Part shown: positions 1-6,238 of the stretch, one piece after another
Layout: each line of letters begins with the position of its first letter
How positions within the stretch are numbered: position 1 is the stretch's first letter
Assembly (NCBI GenBank): GCA_019247135.1
Contig: JAFAPL010000271.1
Coordinates: forward strand, 1-8,421
Source: Chloroflexota bacterium
GTDB taxonomy: Bacteria; Chloroflexota; UBA6077; CF-72
Direction: 5' to 3'
Length of the DNA: 8,421 nt
Position numbers and translations under genes: made by a program
The notes under the pieces: model-generated
Databases searched by the model: none
Told to the model about the DNA's origin: nothing
The model's input: the letters and a program-made list of their open reading frames with translations, nothing else

Positions 1-150
1 GAACAGCCTGAGCGCCGAGTCGACGTCGCCCCTGGCCAGTGCTTCGCGGTACGCCACCACGGTCGACGCGGGATCCCACTGTTGTGCGGCGGCGGGGGCG
101 GCCACCAATAGCATGACCAGCAGCAGCACTGCCCCGCACGCGCGCGCCAC
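1..150 (-). CDS. Secreted NTF2/SnoaL-like protein, 5' part only
   Basis: Only the first ~50 codons are in the window; the gene runs leftward off the edge. Translating the minus strand from GTG at 150 gives a short Arg-containing start, a Leu/Val-rich hydrophobic core, and an Ala-rich end with a plausible AxA cleavage site before QQWDPAS. This is a typical Sec signal peptide. The following VVAYREALARGDVDSALRLF resembles the first helix of NTF2-like/SnoaL-like domains, where a phrase like 'aY..al..GD.d.al.lF' is common. These are small alpha+beta barrels of varied and often unknown function. The start is uncertain: the same frame stays open to ATG at 243, which would add a 31-residue Arg/Pro-containing stretch and leave only 9 bp to the divergent permease. 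I prefer GTG150 because it gives a normal signal peptide, although no good ribosome binding site supports either start. Family assignment rests on few residues. Confidence 0.6.
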   Translation of the reverse strand, partial: MARACGAVLLLVMLLVAAPAAAQQWDPASTVVAYREALARGDVDSALRLF

Positions 151-182
151 ACCGGCAGCATATCGCAGCCCTGCGGCGCCGA

Positions 183-196
183 CTCGGTGCGCCGAG
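183..196. promoter_or_regulatory. Short perfect dyad in the divergent upstream region
   Basis: CTCGG (183-187) and CCGAG (192-196) form a perfect 5-bp inverted repeat around TGCG. It lies between the leftward secreted-protein gene and the rightward permease gene, where both promoters should be. It could be an operator or an mRNA stem. No convincing -35/-10 pair was found near it. A repeat this short is not rare in GC-rich DNA, so the call is weak. Confidence 0.2.
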
Positions 197-252
197 CACG
201 CGCGGTCACGGCCTGGACAGGTCAAGCTCGGAGGCTTCACCATCGCACGCAG

Positions 253-1209
253 ATGGCCGCGGCGCGATATGTCCTCCGTCGATGCGGGTTCTGCGCGCTG
301 GTCGTCTGGCTCGCGCTGACTGCCAACTTCCTGCTCGCGCGACTCGGGACGCCCGATATCTCGCGACCTCGCGGTGAAGCCGCGCGCACGTTCGGCCTGG
401 ACCAGCCGCTGTGGCAGCAGTACGTCACCTACCTGACCGACCTCGCCCATCTGAATATGAACTACTCACTGTCGAGCTACCCGATGCGCGTGGCCGACCA
501 GATCGGCGCGGCCCTGCCCTGGACCGTGGCCCTGTTGGGCACGACCGCGATCCTGGCCTGGGCAATCGGCACCCTCCTCGGCGCCCTGCTCGCGTTGCCG
601 GGCCGTCCGCGCTGGATCAGCTACGTGTTCCCGCCGCTGATGGTCATGAGCGCGGCGCCGTACTTCATCATCGGCATGCTGCTGCTGTATGCGCTCGCTT
701 TCAGGCTGCAGCTCTTTCCCCTCGGCGGCGGTTACGACGCGGGCTCCGAGCCACAACTCACGCTGGACTTCATCCTCAACCTCCTGCGACATGCGGCGCT
801 ACCGGCGCTTTCGATAGTGCTTGTGTCAATCGCGACCTGGAGCATCAGCATGCGTGCTCTGGTCGTCTCGCTCGACGGCGAAGACTTTCTCACGTTTGCG
901 CACGCCAAGGGACTCAAACGTCTGACGATCTTCGTGCGCTATGCGATCCGCAACGCCATCCCGGCGCAGCTCACCGCGTTGAGCATCACCCTGGCGCAGA
1001 TTGCGACCGGCGGGCTCCTGGTTGAGGCGATCTTCCGTTACCCCGGCCTCGGCGGACTGCTGTATCGAGCCATCCTGGCCAGAGACTATTTCCTCGAGCA
1101 GGGCATTGTGCTGATGATCGTAATTTCGATCAGCCTGGCAACGCTCATCCTCGACCTGGTCTACCCGCTATTGGATCCACGCTTGACGCCTCGCGAACGC
1201 CACACGTAA
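253..1209 (+). CDS. ABC transporter permease, DppB type (copy 1)
   Basis: This is an inner-membrane channel subunit of a peptide/nickel/oligosaccharide-type (family 5) importer, 318 residues. About six hydrophobic segments are visible, near residues 11-30, 91-115, 123-150, 183-205, 240-260 and 284-305. The cytoplasmic coupling loop (EAA region) is at about 210-236, with EDFLTFAHAKGLKRLTIF. The C-terminus ends in the family-typical LDLVYPLLDPR. ATG253 is chosen because the protein then aligns from its first residues with the second DppB-like protein of this operon; starts further upstream add an unrelated Arg-rich tail. A GGAGG at 230-234 is too far away (18 nt) to be a normal Shine-Dalgarno for this start. 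It is the first gene of the rightward operon, 79 bp before the binding-protein gene. Compared with copy 2 it lacks about 19 residues after the first membrane segment, and in the EAA loop it reads NAIPAQ where copy 2 reads NALLPQ. Confidence 0.9.
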   Translation: MAAARYVLRRCGFCALVVWLALTANFLLARLGTPDISRPRGEAARTFGLDQPLWQQYVTYLTDLAHLNMNYSLSSYPMRVADQIGAALPWTVALLGTTAILAWAIGTLLGALLALPGRPRWISYVFPPLMVMSAAPYFIIGMLLLYALAFRLQLFPLGGGYDAGSEPQLTLDFILNLLRHAALPALSIVLVSIATWSISMRALVVSLDGEDFLTFAHAKGLKRLTIFVRYAIRNAIPAQLTALSITLAQIATGGLLVEAIFRYPGLGGLLYRAILARDYFLEQGIVLMIVISISLATLILDLVYPLLDPRLTPRERHT

Positions 1210-1222
1210 CCTCGCCCAACGG

Positions 1223-1235
1223 CCGGGACCCCCGG
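1223..1235 (+). other. Small GC stem-loop after permease copy 1
   Basis: CCGGG (1223-1227) and CCCGG (1231-1235) pair perfectly around a 3-nt loop, 13 nt after the permease stop. There is no T-tract, so it is not a classical Rho-independent terminator. It may act as a weak attenuator or mRNA-stability element, or it may simply reflect high GC content. Confidence 0.2.
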
Positions 1236-1252
1236 GCTTCAAAGCGGGCGCG

Positions 1253-1267
1253 ACACAACCGTTGCGT
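1253..1267. promoter_or_regulatory. Imperfect palindrome upstream of the binding-protein gene
   Basis: ACACAACCGTTGCGT reads as a palindrome around a single central C with one mismatched pair; the core CAACCGTTG is perfect. With a 1-nt centre it cannot form a hairpin, so if it is real it is a protein-binding site. It sits 10 nt before the Shine-Dalgarno of the family 5 binding-protein gene, a position where an operator could control an internal promoter. No clear promoter elements were found beside it. Confidence 0.2.
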
Positions 1268-1276
1268 GCGCGAGAC

Positions 1277-1282
1277 AAGGAG
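1277..1282 (+). promoter_or_regulatory. Shine-Dalgarno deciding a GTG start
   Basis: AAGGAG lies 6 nt before GTG at 1289, an ideal spacing. It is the best ribosome binding site in the window. It argues for initiation at the GTG rather than at the ATG at 1325 just before the twin-arginine motif, which has no comparable site in front of it. Confidence 0.65.
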
Positions 1283-1288
1283 AGGGAA

Positions 1289-3115
1289 GTGGACGATCGA
1301 CGGGTGGAACCAACCACGAATGGCATGAACAGGCGCCAGTTCTTGCGCGCCGCGCTCGTTACTGGTTCGGCCGCCATGGTCGCCGCGGCCGTTCCGGGTG
1401 CAGCGCTGGCCGCTGAGACGAAGTTTGCGGCACCAGCGTTCCAGCAGGGCCTCGCGCAGATTCCGCGTAATCAAAGTCTGGTCCTCGTTCGCGGTGGGAC
1501 GCAGGGCAAGTTCATCGAAGATCAGCTGTGGAATCCTTTCATTCCAACAGCCAACCACCAGCTCGGGTCGAATTTTGTTTGCGAGCCGCTCGCTTTCTAC
1601 AGCGCCTTCCAAGACAAAATGATCATGTGGTTGGCCGAGTCTTACCAGTACACGCCCGACTACAAGCAGCTGACCATCAAGACCCGCAAAGAGGCGATGT
1701 GGAGCGACGGCGTGCCGTTCACGGCCGACGACGTCGTGTATACATACAACGAGCTCAATCGGCTCGGGGCGAAGGCCAAGTGGGGCACCGACGTCCAGCA
1801 GGTGCTGGACTCGGCCACCGTGATCGACCCGCAGACCGCTCAGCTGAACTTCAAGGTCCCGGCTCCGCGGTTCTTCGAGTACAGCGCCTACAAGTTCGAC
1901 ATCGGCATCTACATGATGCCGAAGCACATCTTCGAGCAGTCCGGCCAGGACCTCTCGACCTTCCCGCACTGGGATGTCGATAAGGGTTGGCCTGTCACGA
2001 CGAGTCCATGGAAAGTCGTGTACTCCCAGCCAGACCAGAAGATCCTGGACCGGCGGCAAAACTGGTGGGGCGACGGAATCGTTGCGTCGATTCCGGCCGT
2101 GCAGCGCATCGTGTACCTGCCGGATCCGGGCGAGCAGAACCTGGCCCAGGGCATGATTTCGAACGCCTTCGATCTCACGACGGGTATTCAGCCGACCACC
2201 TTTCCCACGGTGTTCGCCCAGAACCCCAAGGTCACGACCTGGACGGGGCACGATTCGCCCTACGGCTACATGGACTGGTGGCCGCACTCGTTGTATGTCA
2301 ACACTCGCAGCGGTCCAACCGCGGATCCGGACGTTCGGTGGGCCATCAGCTCGTACATCGATCGAGACCAGATCGTCGATTTCGCATGGAATGGCGCGGC
2401 CAGCACGGCGGCGCTACCGATTCCGGCCGCTCCGTACGGAACCCAGATCTTTTACGACGCGTCGCAGTCGCTGCTGCAGCAATACAACACCCTCGAGTTC
2501 AACCCGTCCAAGGGTGATTCCATCCTGCAAGGGAAGGGCTACACCAAGGGCCCGGACGGCATCTGGGTCGCGCCCGATGGCGCGCGGATGCAGTTCGACA
2601 TCATCAGCTTCTTCGACTTCACCAGCGTCGGGCCGGTGGTAGTACAGCAGCTCAAGAACGCGGGCATCGACACGAACTACTCTGAGCCACCCAACTGGTT
2701 CGACCGCTTTTCGGTTGGCGACTACAGCATGGCTCTGTTCGGCCATGGCGGCTCGTACGGCCCCGACCCCTTCTATACGCTGCGCCTGTACCAGTCCTCT
2801 TCGGAAGCCATTCCGGGCGGGCACCAGGTCAACTTCTCGCTGTGGCAGAACCCGGATTACGATGCCATCGTCGACAACGTGTACCGCACCAGTCCGACCG
2901 AGCGGCAGAAGATGCTCGACTACTGGACACAGGCGATGCAGATCTGGCTGCCAGCGCTGCCAGACATCATGATCGAGCAGGGCTACCACCGTTTGCCGAC
3001 CAACGAGACGTACTGGGTGGGCTGGCCGAACGCCCAGAACCCATACGTCAACACGGCGCACTTCCACCTGACGCCCGGCTACATCGTCCATCAACTCAAG
3101 CCAGCGTCGGCCTGA
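1289..3115 (+). CDS. Tat-exported family 5 solute-binding protein
   Basis: This is the extracytoplasmic receptor of a peptide/oligosaccharide-type ABC importer, 608 residues from GTG1289. The start is set by AAGGAG 6 nt upstream; ATG1325 (572 residues... MNRRQF) would also keep the export signal (596 residues). Residues 14-42 form a twin-arginine signal: NRRQFLRAAL, a hydrophobic Ala/Val segment, then AALA|AE. No lipobox cysteine follows, so the mature protein is not a standard lipoprotein. The family 5 binding-protein signature is at about 135-156, with EAMWSDGVPFTADDVVYTYN. The remaining body has the family's size and layout, including an LYVNTRSGPTADPDVRWAIS segment. The fold binds peptides, nickel chelates, heme or oligosaccharides; family 5 proteins of Thermotoga and related bacteria often bind oligosaccharides. 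Flanking permeases of the same class support the role. The substrate is not determinable from sequence. Confidence 0.92.
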   Translation: MDDRRVEPTTNGMNRRQFLRAALVTGSAAMVAAAVPGAALAAETKFAAPAFQQGLAQIPRNQSLVLVRGGTQGKFIEDQLWNPFIPTANHQLGSNFVCEPLAFYSAFQDKMIMWLAESYQYTPDYKQLTIKTRKEAMWSDGVPFTADDVVYTYNELNRLGAKAKWGTDVQQVLDSATVIDPQTAQLNFKVPAPRFFEYSAYKFDIGIYMMPKHIFEQSGQDLSTFPHWDVDKGWPVTTSPWKVVYSQPDQKILDRRQNWWGDGIVASIPAVQRIVYLPDPGEQNLAQGMISNAFDLTTGIQPTTFPTVFAQNPKVTTWTGHDSPYGYMDWWPHSLYVNTRSGPTADPDVRWAISSYIDRDQIVDFAWNGAASTAALPIPAAPYGTQIFYDASQSLLQQYNTLEFNPSKGDSILQGKGYTKGPDGIWVAPDGARMQFDIISFFDFTSVGPVVVQQLKNAGIDTNYSEPPNWFDRFSVGDYSMALFGHGGSYGPDPFYTLRLYQSSSEAIPGGHQVNFSLWQNPDYDAIVDNVYRTSPTERQKMLDYWTQAMQIWLPALPDIMIEQGYHRLPTNETYWVGWPNAQNPYVNTAHFHLTPGYIVHQLKPASA

Positions 3116-3124
3116 GTAGGTAGT

Positions 3125-3153
3125 GGTCAAGGGGGTCTACCGACCCCCTGACC
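3125..3153 (+). promoter_or_regulatory. Strong intercistronic hairpin between binding protein and permease 2
   Basis: GGTCA (3125-3129) pairs with TGACC (3149-3153), and GGGGGTC (3131-3137) pairs with GACCCCC (3142-3148). One A (3130) bulges and the loop is TACC. This gives 12 base pairs, mostly G-C, starting 10 nt after the binding-protein stop and ending 10 nt before the permease ATG. No T-tract follows, so full termination is not expected. In ABC-importer operons such intercistronic stems are known to protect upstream binding-protein mRNA from 3' decay or to limit read-through, giving more receptor than permease. That role here is inferred. The next start codon has no visible Shine-Dalgarno, so the stem could also restrict its translation. 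Confidence 0.65.
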
Positions 3154-3163
3154 TCTCGCAAGC

Positions 3164-4168
3164 ATGCGCCTCGACTACCTCGTCAAACGCGTCGGACTCT
3201 TCCTGCTCATCCTGTGGCTGGCGAGCACAGTCAACTTCTTCTTGCCCCGGCTCGGTGGTCAGGACCCCGTTCGAGCACAGCTCGGCGCGCAGGCGGCCAT
3301 GGGCGGCAACAGCCAGGTCGGCGCGAAGGAGATGATCGCCGAGTACGACAAACGCTTCGGTCTCGATAAGCCGCTGCTCGAACAGTACTTCACGTATCTG
3401 AACGACACTGCGCATCTCGAGTTCAACTTTTCGATGGCGGCCTACCCGACCAAAGTCACCGATATGCTCGGGCGTGGTCTTCCGTGGACCATCTGCCTGC
3501 TGACCGTTACTACCCTCATCTCGTGGACTCTGGGCACGGTGCTCGGGGCGGTCCTCACGCAGCGCAAGGCGCCACGGATCCTGAGCTTCATTCTCCCGCC
3601 GATCCTCACCCTGAGCGCGATTCCCTTCTTCCTGCTCGGGCTGCTGTTGATCTACCTGCTCGGCTTCCAGCTCAAGTGGTTCCCCCTTTCGGGCGGCTAC
3701 GACCAGGGCCTTCTCCCGTCCCTGGACCCGAAGGTCGTCCTGAACATGATCTACCACTCAATCCTGCCCGCGCTTTCGATCATCCTGTCGTCGATCGGCT
3801 TCTGGACGCTCGGCATGCGCGGGGTGATGGTCACCACCTCGGGCGAAGACTATCTCGTGTTCGCCGAAGCAAAAGGGTTGCGGGGTCGAACGGTGTTCCT
3901 GCGCTACGCGATCCGCAACGCGCTCCTGCCGCAGCTCACAGCGCTCGCCCTGGCGCTCGGCAATATCGTTTCAGGCGCCGTCCTCGTGGAGGTCATCTTT
4001 CAGTACCCTGGAGTAGGCTCGCTGCTGTACCAGGCAATACGTGCATCTGACTTCTTCATGATTCAGGGCGTCGTGTTCATCATCATCGTCGCGATCGGGT
4101 TCGCCACGCTCATTCTCGACCTGATCTATCCGAAGCTCGACCCGCGCATCAGCTACGCGAGACGCTGA
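3164..4168 (+). CDS. ABC transporter permease, DppB type (copy 2)
   Basis: This is an inner-membrane B-subunit permease of a family 5 importer, 334 residues, the usual DppB/OppB length. Hydrophobic segments lie near residues 9-29, 107-131, 140-168, 200-222, 257-278 and 302-322. The long external loop after the first segment (about 31-75) is characteristic of this subunit. The EAA coupling loop is at about 228-256, with EDYLVFAEAKGLRGRTVF and then RNALLPQ, the normal spacing of the loop's conserved leucine-proline. It ends in LDLIYPKLDPR. ATG3164 aligns with family starts (MRLDYLVKRVG), but no Shine-Dalgarno precedes it, and the upstream hairpin ends 10 nt before it. It is followed after 3 nt by the C-type permease, its expected heterodimer partner. 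About half its residues look identical to copy 1 at 253-1209, so the two are paralogues, and this one is the more canonical. Confidence 0.93.
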   Translation: MRLDYLVKRVGLFLLILWLASTVNFFLPRLGGQDPVRAQLGAQAAMGGNSQVGAKEMIAEYDKRFGLDKPLLEQYFTYLNDTAHLEFNFSMAAYPTKVTDMLGRGLPWTICLLTVTTLISWTLGTVLGAVLTQRKAPRILSFILPPILTLSAIPFFLLGLLLIYLLGFQLKWFPLSGGYDQGLLPSLDPKVVLNMIYHSILPALSIILSSIGFWTLGMRGVMVTTSGEDYLVFAEAKGLRGRTVFLRYAIRNALLPQLTALALALGNIVSGAVLVEVIFQYPGVGSLLYQAIRASDFFMIQGVVFIIIVAIGFATLILDLIYPKLDPRISYARR

Positions 4169-4171
4169 GGC

Positions 4172-5092
4172 ATGGCCACCGTCGCGCAGCCGCAGGTTGT
4201 CACCGCGTTTGAGCCTGAGCCACGCGCCGAGCGCTTCGGCGCGCTCTCCGGCACATGGCGCTACATGCGGCGGAATCCCGAGCTCATCGTCGGTATCTGC
4301 CTGTTGCTTTCGCTGTTGCTGTTCGTGGCGATCGGCCACTTGATCGTCGACCTCGACAAAGCGCGGCCGCTGTCGGGGCGAGCGCTGCAGCCGCCATCTT
4401 CTTCGCTGCCGTTCGGCAGTGATAAGCAAGGCCGCAATCTGCTGGCCGTCATGGTCGTCGGCACGCCCCAAACGATCCAGATCGGCGTAGTGGCAGGGTT
4501 GATCGGCGTCGGGATCGGAACAGTTCTGGCACTGGTCTCCGCGTTCTACGGCGGACGCGCCGATACGCTCATTCGCGGTGTCGTGGATGTCGGCCTGACC
4601 ATTCCTGGCCTGATGGTGCTGATCACTCTGGCGATGAATGTCCACGGCGGGCTGGCCATTCCGCAGATGATCCTGGTCGTCGCGGCTCTGGCCTGGCTGT
4701 TCCCAGCGCGCGTTATCCGTGCGCAGGTGCTCACCGTGCGCGAGCGGGCGTACGTCCAGGTCGCTCGTTTGTCCGGGATGCCGAAGCCGGTGATCATCCT
4801 GAAGGAAGTCTTGCCCAACCTGATGCCGTACATCTTCGCGTCGCTGGTTGGCTCGATCTCGGCCGCCGTCCTCGCGTCCGTAGGGTTGGAAGTGCTCGGG
4901 CTCGGCTCCTTCGATTCTCTGACGATCGGCATGACCCTGTACTGGGTCATCTATTACGCGGCGATCATCAACAGTTGGTGGTGGTGGTGGATCCCGCCGA
5001 TCGTGATCATCATCATCCTGTTCACGGGTCTGTTCCTGGTCGCCGTCGGACTGGACGAGATCGCCAATCCACGGGTGCGTCGCCGCGCTTGA
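4172..5092 (+). CDS. ABC transporter permease, DppC type
   Basis: This is the inner-membrane C-subunit permease that pairs with a B-type subunit, 306 residues. A soluble ~30-residue N-terminus is followed by hydrophobic segments near 37-58, 101-126, 142-157, 163-178, 220-243 and 272-295. FGSDKQGRNL at 81-90 is the family's 'lGtD..GRd' motif before the second segment. The EAA loop at about 191-215 is textbook (ERAYVQVARLSGMPKPVIIL, then KEVLPN). The end, GLDEIANPR, is familiar to me from C-subunits in oligosaccharide-type family 5 clusters rather than classical dipeptide ones; this is recollection, not a search. Five consecutive tryptophans occur at 269-273, just before the last membrane segment. 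The gene starts 3 nt after the preceding stop, with GAGG almost abutting the ATG, so translation is probably coupled. It is the only C-type subunit in the window. Confidence 0.93.
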   Translation: MATVAQPQVVTAFEPEPRAERFGALSGTWRYMRRNPELIVGICLLLSLLLFVAIGHLIVDLDKARPLSGRALQPPSSSLPFGSDKQGRNLLAVMVVGTPQTIQIGVVAGLIGVGIGTVLALVSAFYGGRADTLIRGVVDVGLTIPGLMVLITLAMNVHGGLAIPQMILVVAALAWLFPARVIRAQVLTVRERAYVQVARLSGMPKPVIILKEVLPNLMPYIFASLVGSISAAVLASVGLEVLGLGSFDSLTIGMTLYWVIYYAAIINSWWWWWIPPIVIIIILFTGLFLVAVGLDEIANPRVRRRA

Positions 5093-6156
5093 GCGTCGGC
5101 GTCGGCGTCCTCGGGGCCGGCTGGATCGCGGCCGCGCATGTGGACGGCATCCGGCGCGTCGGCGGCACGCGCGTGGTGGCGATTGCCGCTACCTCACAAG
5201 CTCGGGCTGACTCGCGCGCTGCCGAGATGGACATCCCCAGGGCCTACGTCGGCTGGCAAGACTTGCTCGAGGACGCCGACGTGCAGGTCGTGCACAACGC
5301 CACGCCCACGCCACTGCATGCCGAGATCAACGCCGCGATCATCAGCGCGGGCAAACACGTCGTCTCGGATAAGCCGCTGACCGTCACATCGGCCGAGTCC
5401 GCCGCGCTTCTGCAGCAAGCGCGGCAAGCAGGCATCGTCCACGCCGTCACGTTCAATCATCGGGGTTTTCGGAGCGTGCACCAGATGCGCGCGATGATCG
5501 CTTCGGGCGACATCGGCACGCTTCACGCGATCCGCGGGGCCTACCTGCAGGGCTGGCTGATCGACCCGGCCGCTGGGAACTGGCGCGTGCAGGAGACGCG
5601 CATCTCGGGCACGCTCCTGGACATCGGCTCGCACTGGTTCGATCTGTGTGAGTGGGCGACAGGCGAACGCGTCGCATCGGTGCTCGCCGATCTGCAGCAA
5701 CTTCAGCCGTCGCGCGGCGGCGCCGAAGGCGGCTCCGTCCTTGTCCGCTTCGCTTCGGGCGCACGCGGCTCGTGCATGATCTCTCAAGCCGCGACTGGCC
5801 GCGGGAATCGTCTGACCCTGGAGGCGTACGGCTCGCGAGGCGCCCTGATCTGGAGCTCGCAAACGCCTGACGAGCTGCTTCGCTTGCCCGCGGTCGGCGC
5901 CTCCGCCGAGACGTTGTTCGGCGACCCTGCCGCTGTGCCGAGGTCGGCCAATCTGTACAGCAAAGCGCCGCCGCGGCATCCCGAAGCGTGGCCCGACGCG
6001 TGGCGGAACATCCTTGCGCCCGTGTACGCGACGATCAACGGCCAACCGACCGCGGGCGACTACCCGACCTTCGAAGCCGGCCTGCGCAACGCCCAGGTGT
6101 TGGAAGCCGTCCAGCGCAGCCACAACGACGAGCGCTGGACCGCCGTAAGCGGCTGA
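5089..6156 (+). CDS. Gfo/Idh/MocA-family NAD(P)-dependent oxidoreductase
   Basis: This is probably a cytoplasmic dehydrogenase for a sugar, sugar derivative or cyclitol, 355 residues, the family's usual size. The N-terminal Rossmann fold starts at once with VGVLGAGWIAAAH (residues 5-17). HNATPTPLHAE (69-79) and GKHVVSDKP (88-96) follow; the latter is the family 'EKP' motif, carried here as DKP with the catalytic lysine at K95. The C-terminal domain has LLDIGSHWFDL (176-186), providing the D178/H182 pair typical of the active site, and a late HPEAWPDAWRN segment. TTG5089 is chosen because the Rossmann strand begins directly after it and it overlaps the permease TGA as TTGA, which implies translational coupling. 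No ATG or GTG is available at the junction. Its place at the end of an uptake operon suggests it acts on the imported compound. Substrate and cofactor preference are not visible. Confidence 0.9.
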   Translation: MSVGVGVLGAGWIAAAHVDGIRRVGGTRVVAIAATSQARADSRAAEMDIPRAYVGWQDLLEDADVQVVHNATPTPLHAEINAAIISAGKHVVSDKPLTVTSAESAALLQQARQAGIVHAVTFNHRGFRSVHQMRAMIASGDIGTLHAIRGAYLQGWLIDPAAGNWRVQETRISGTLLDIGSHWFDLCEWATGERVASVLADLQQLQPSRGGAEGGSVLVRFASGARGSCMISQAATGRGNRLTLEAYGSRGALIWSSQTPDELLRLPAVGASAETLFGDPAAVPRSANLYSKAPPRHPEAWPDAWRNILAPVYATINGQPTAGDYPTFEAGLRNAQVLEAVQRSHNDERWTAVSG

Positions 6157-6163
6157 CAGCCGC
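6149..6163 (+). other. Stem-loop spanning the oxidoreductase stop codon
   Basis: GCGGCT (6149-6154) and AGCCGC (6158-6163) form a perfect 6-bp stem with a 3-nt loop; the TGA stop (6154-6156) lies across the end of the left arm and the loop. It is at the 3' end of the rightward operon, where transcription should stop before the convergent gene. There is no T-run, so it could be a Rho-dependent end or an mRNA 3' stabiliser. The rest of the 82-bp convergent spacer (to 6238) shows nothing recognisable. Confidence 0.35.
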
Positions 6164-6238
6164 GTCGGTAGCCTTCGGCGGCCCGCGCCAGCCCGCATGT
6201 CGCACCCGCGACCCATGACTGACGAACCGTCCCCGTGC

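Noticed and set aside
187..252. Longer N-terminus for permease copy 1, from GTG187
   Set aside because: The added residues are Arg-rich, unlike any permease start, and do not align with copy 2. They would also overlap the shared divergent upstream region.
466..2287. Long minus-strand open frames opposite the first permease and the receptor gene (466-792 and 1145-2287)
   Set aside because: They are antisense shadows of strongly supported genes. They lack recognisable domains, and their composition (Arg/His/Val/Gly-rich) is what high-GC third positions produce on the opposite strand.
3125..3153. Calling the intercistronic hairpin a Rho-independent terminator
   Set aside because: No T-tract follows the stem, and the downstream permease genes are plainly part of the same transporter, so full termination there makes little sense.
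6157..6238. A terminator or small gene in the convergent spacer
   Set aside because: There is no stem followed by a T-run on either strand, and no short reading frame with a ribosome site. TTCG within GCCTTCGGC at 6171-6179 lacks an extended stem.
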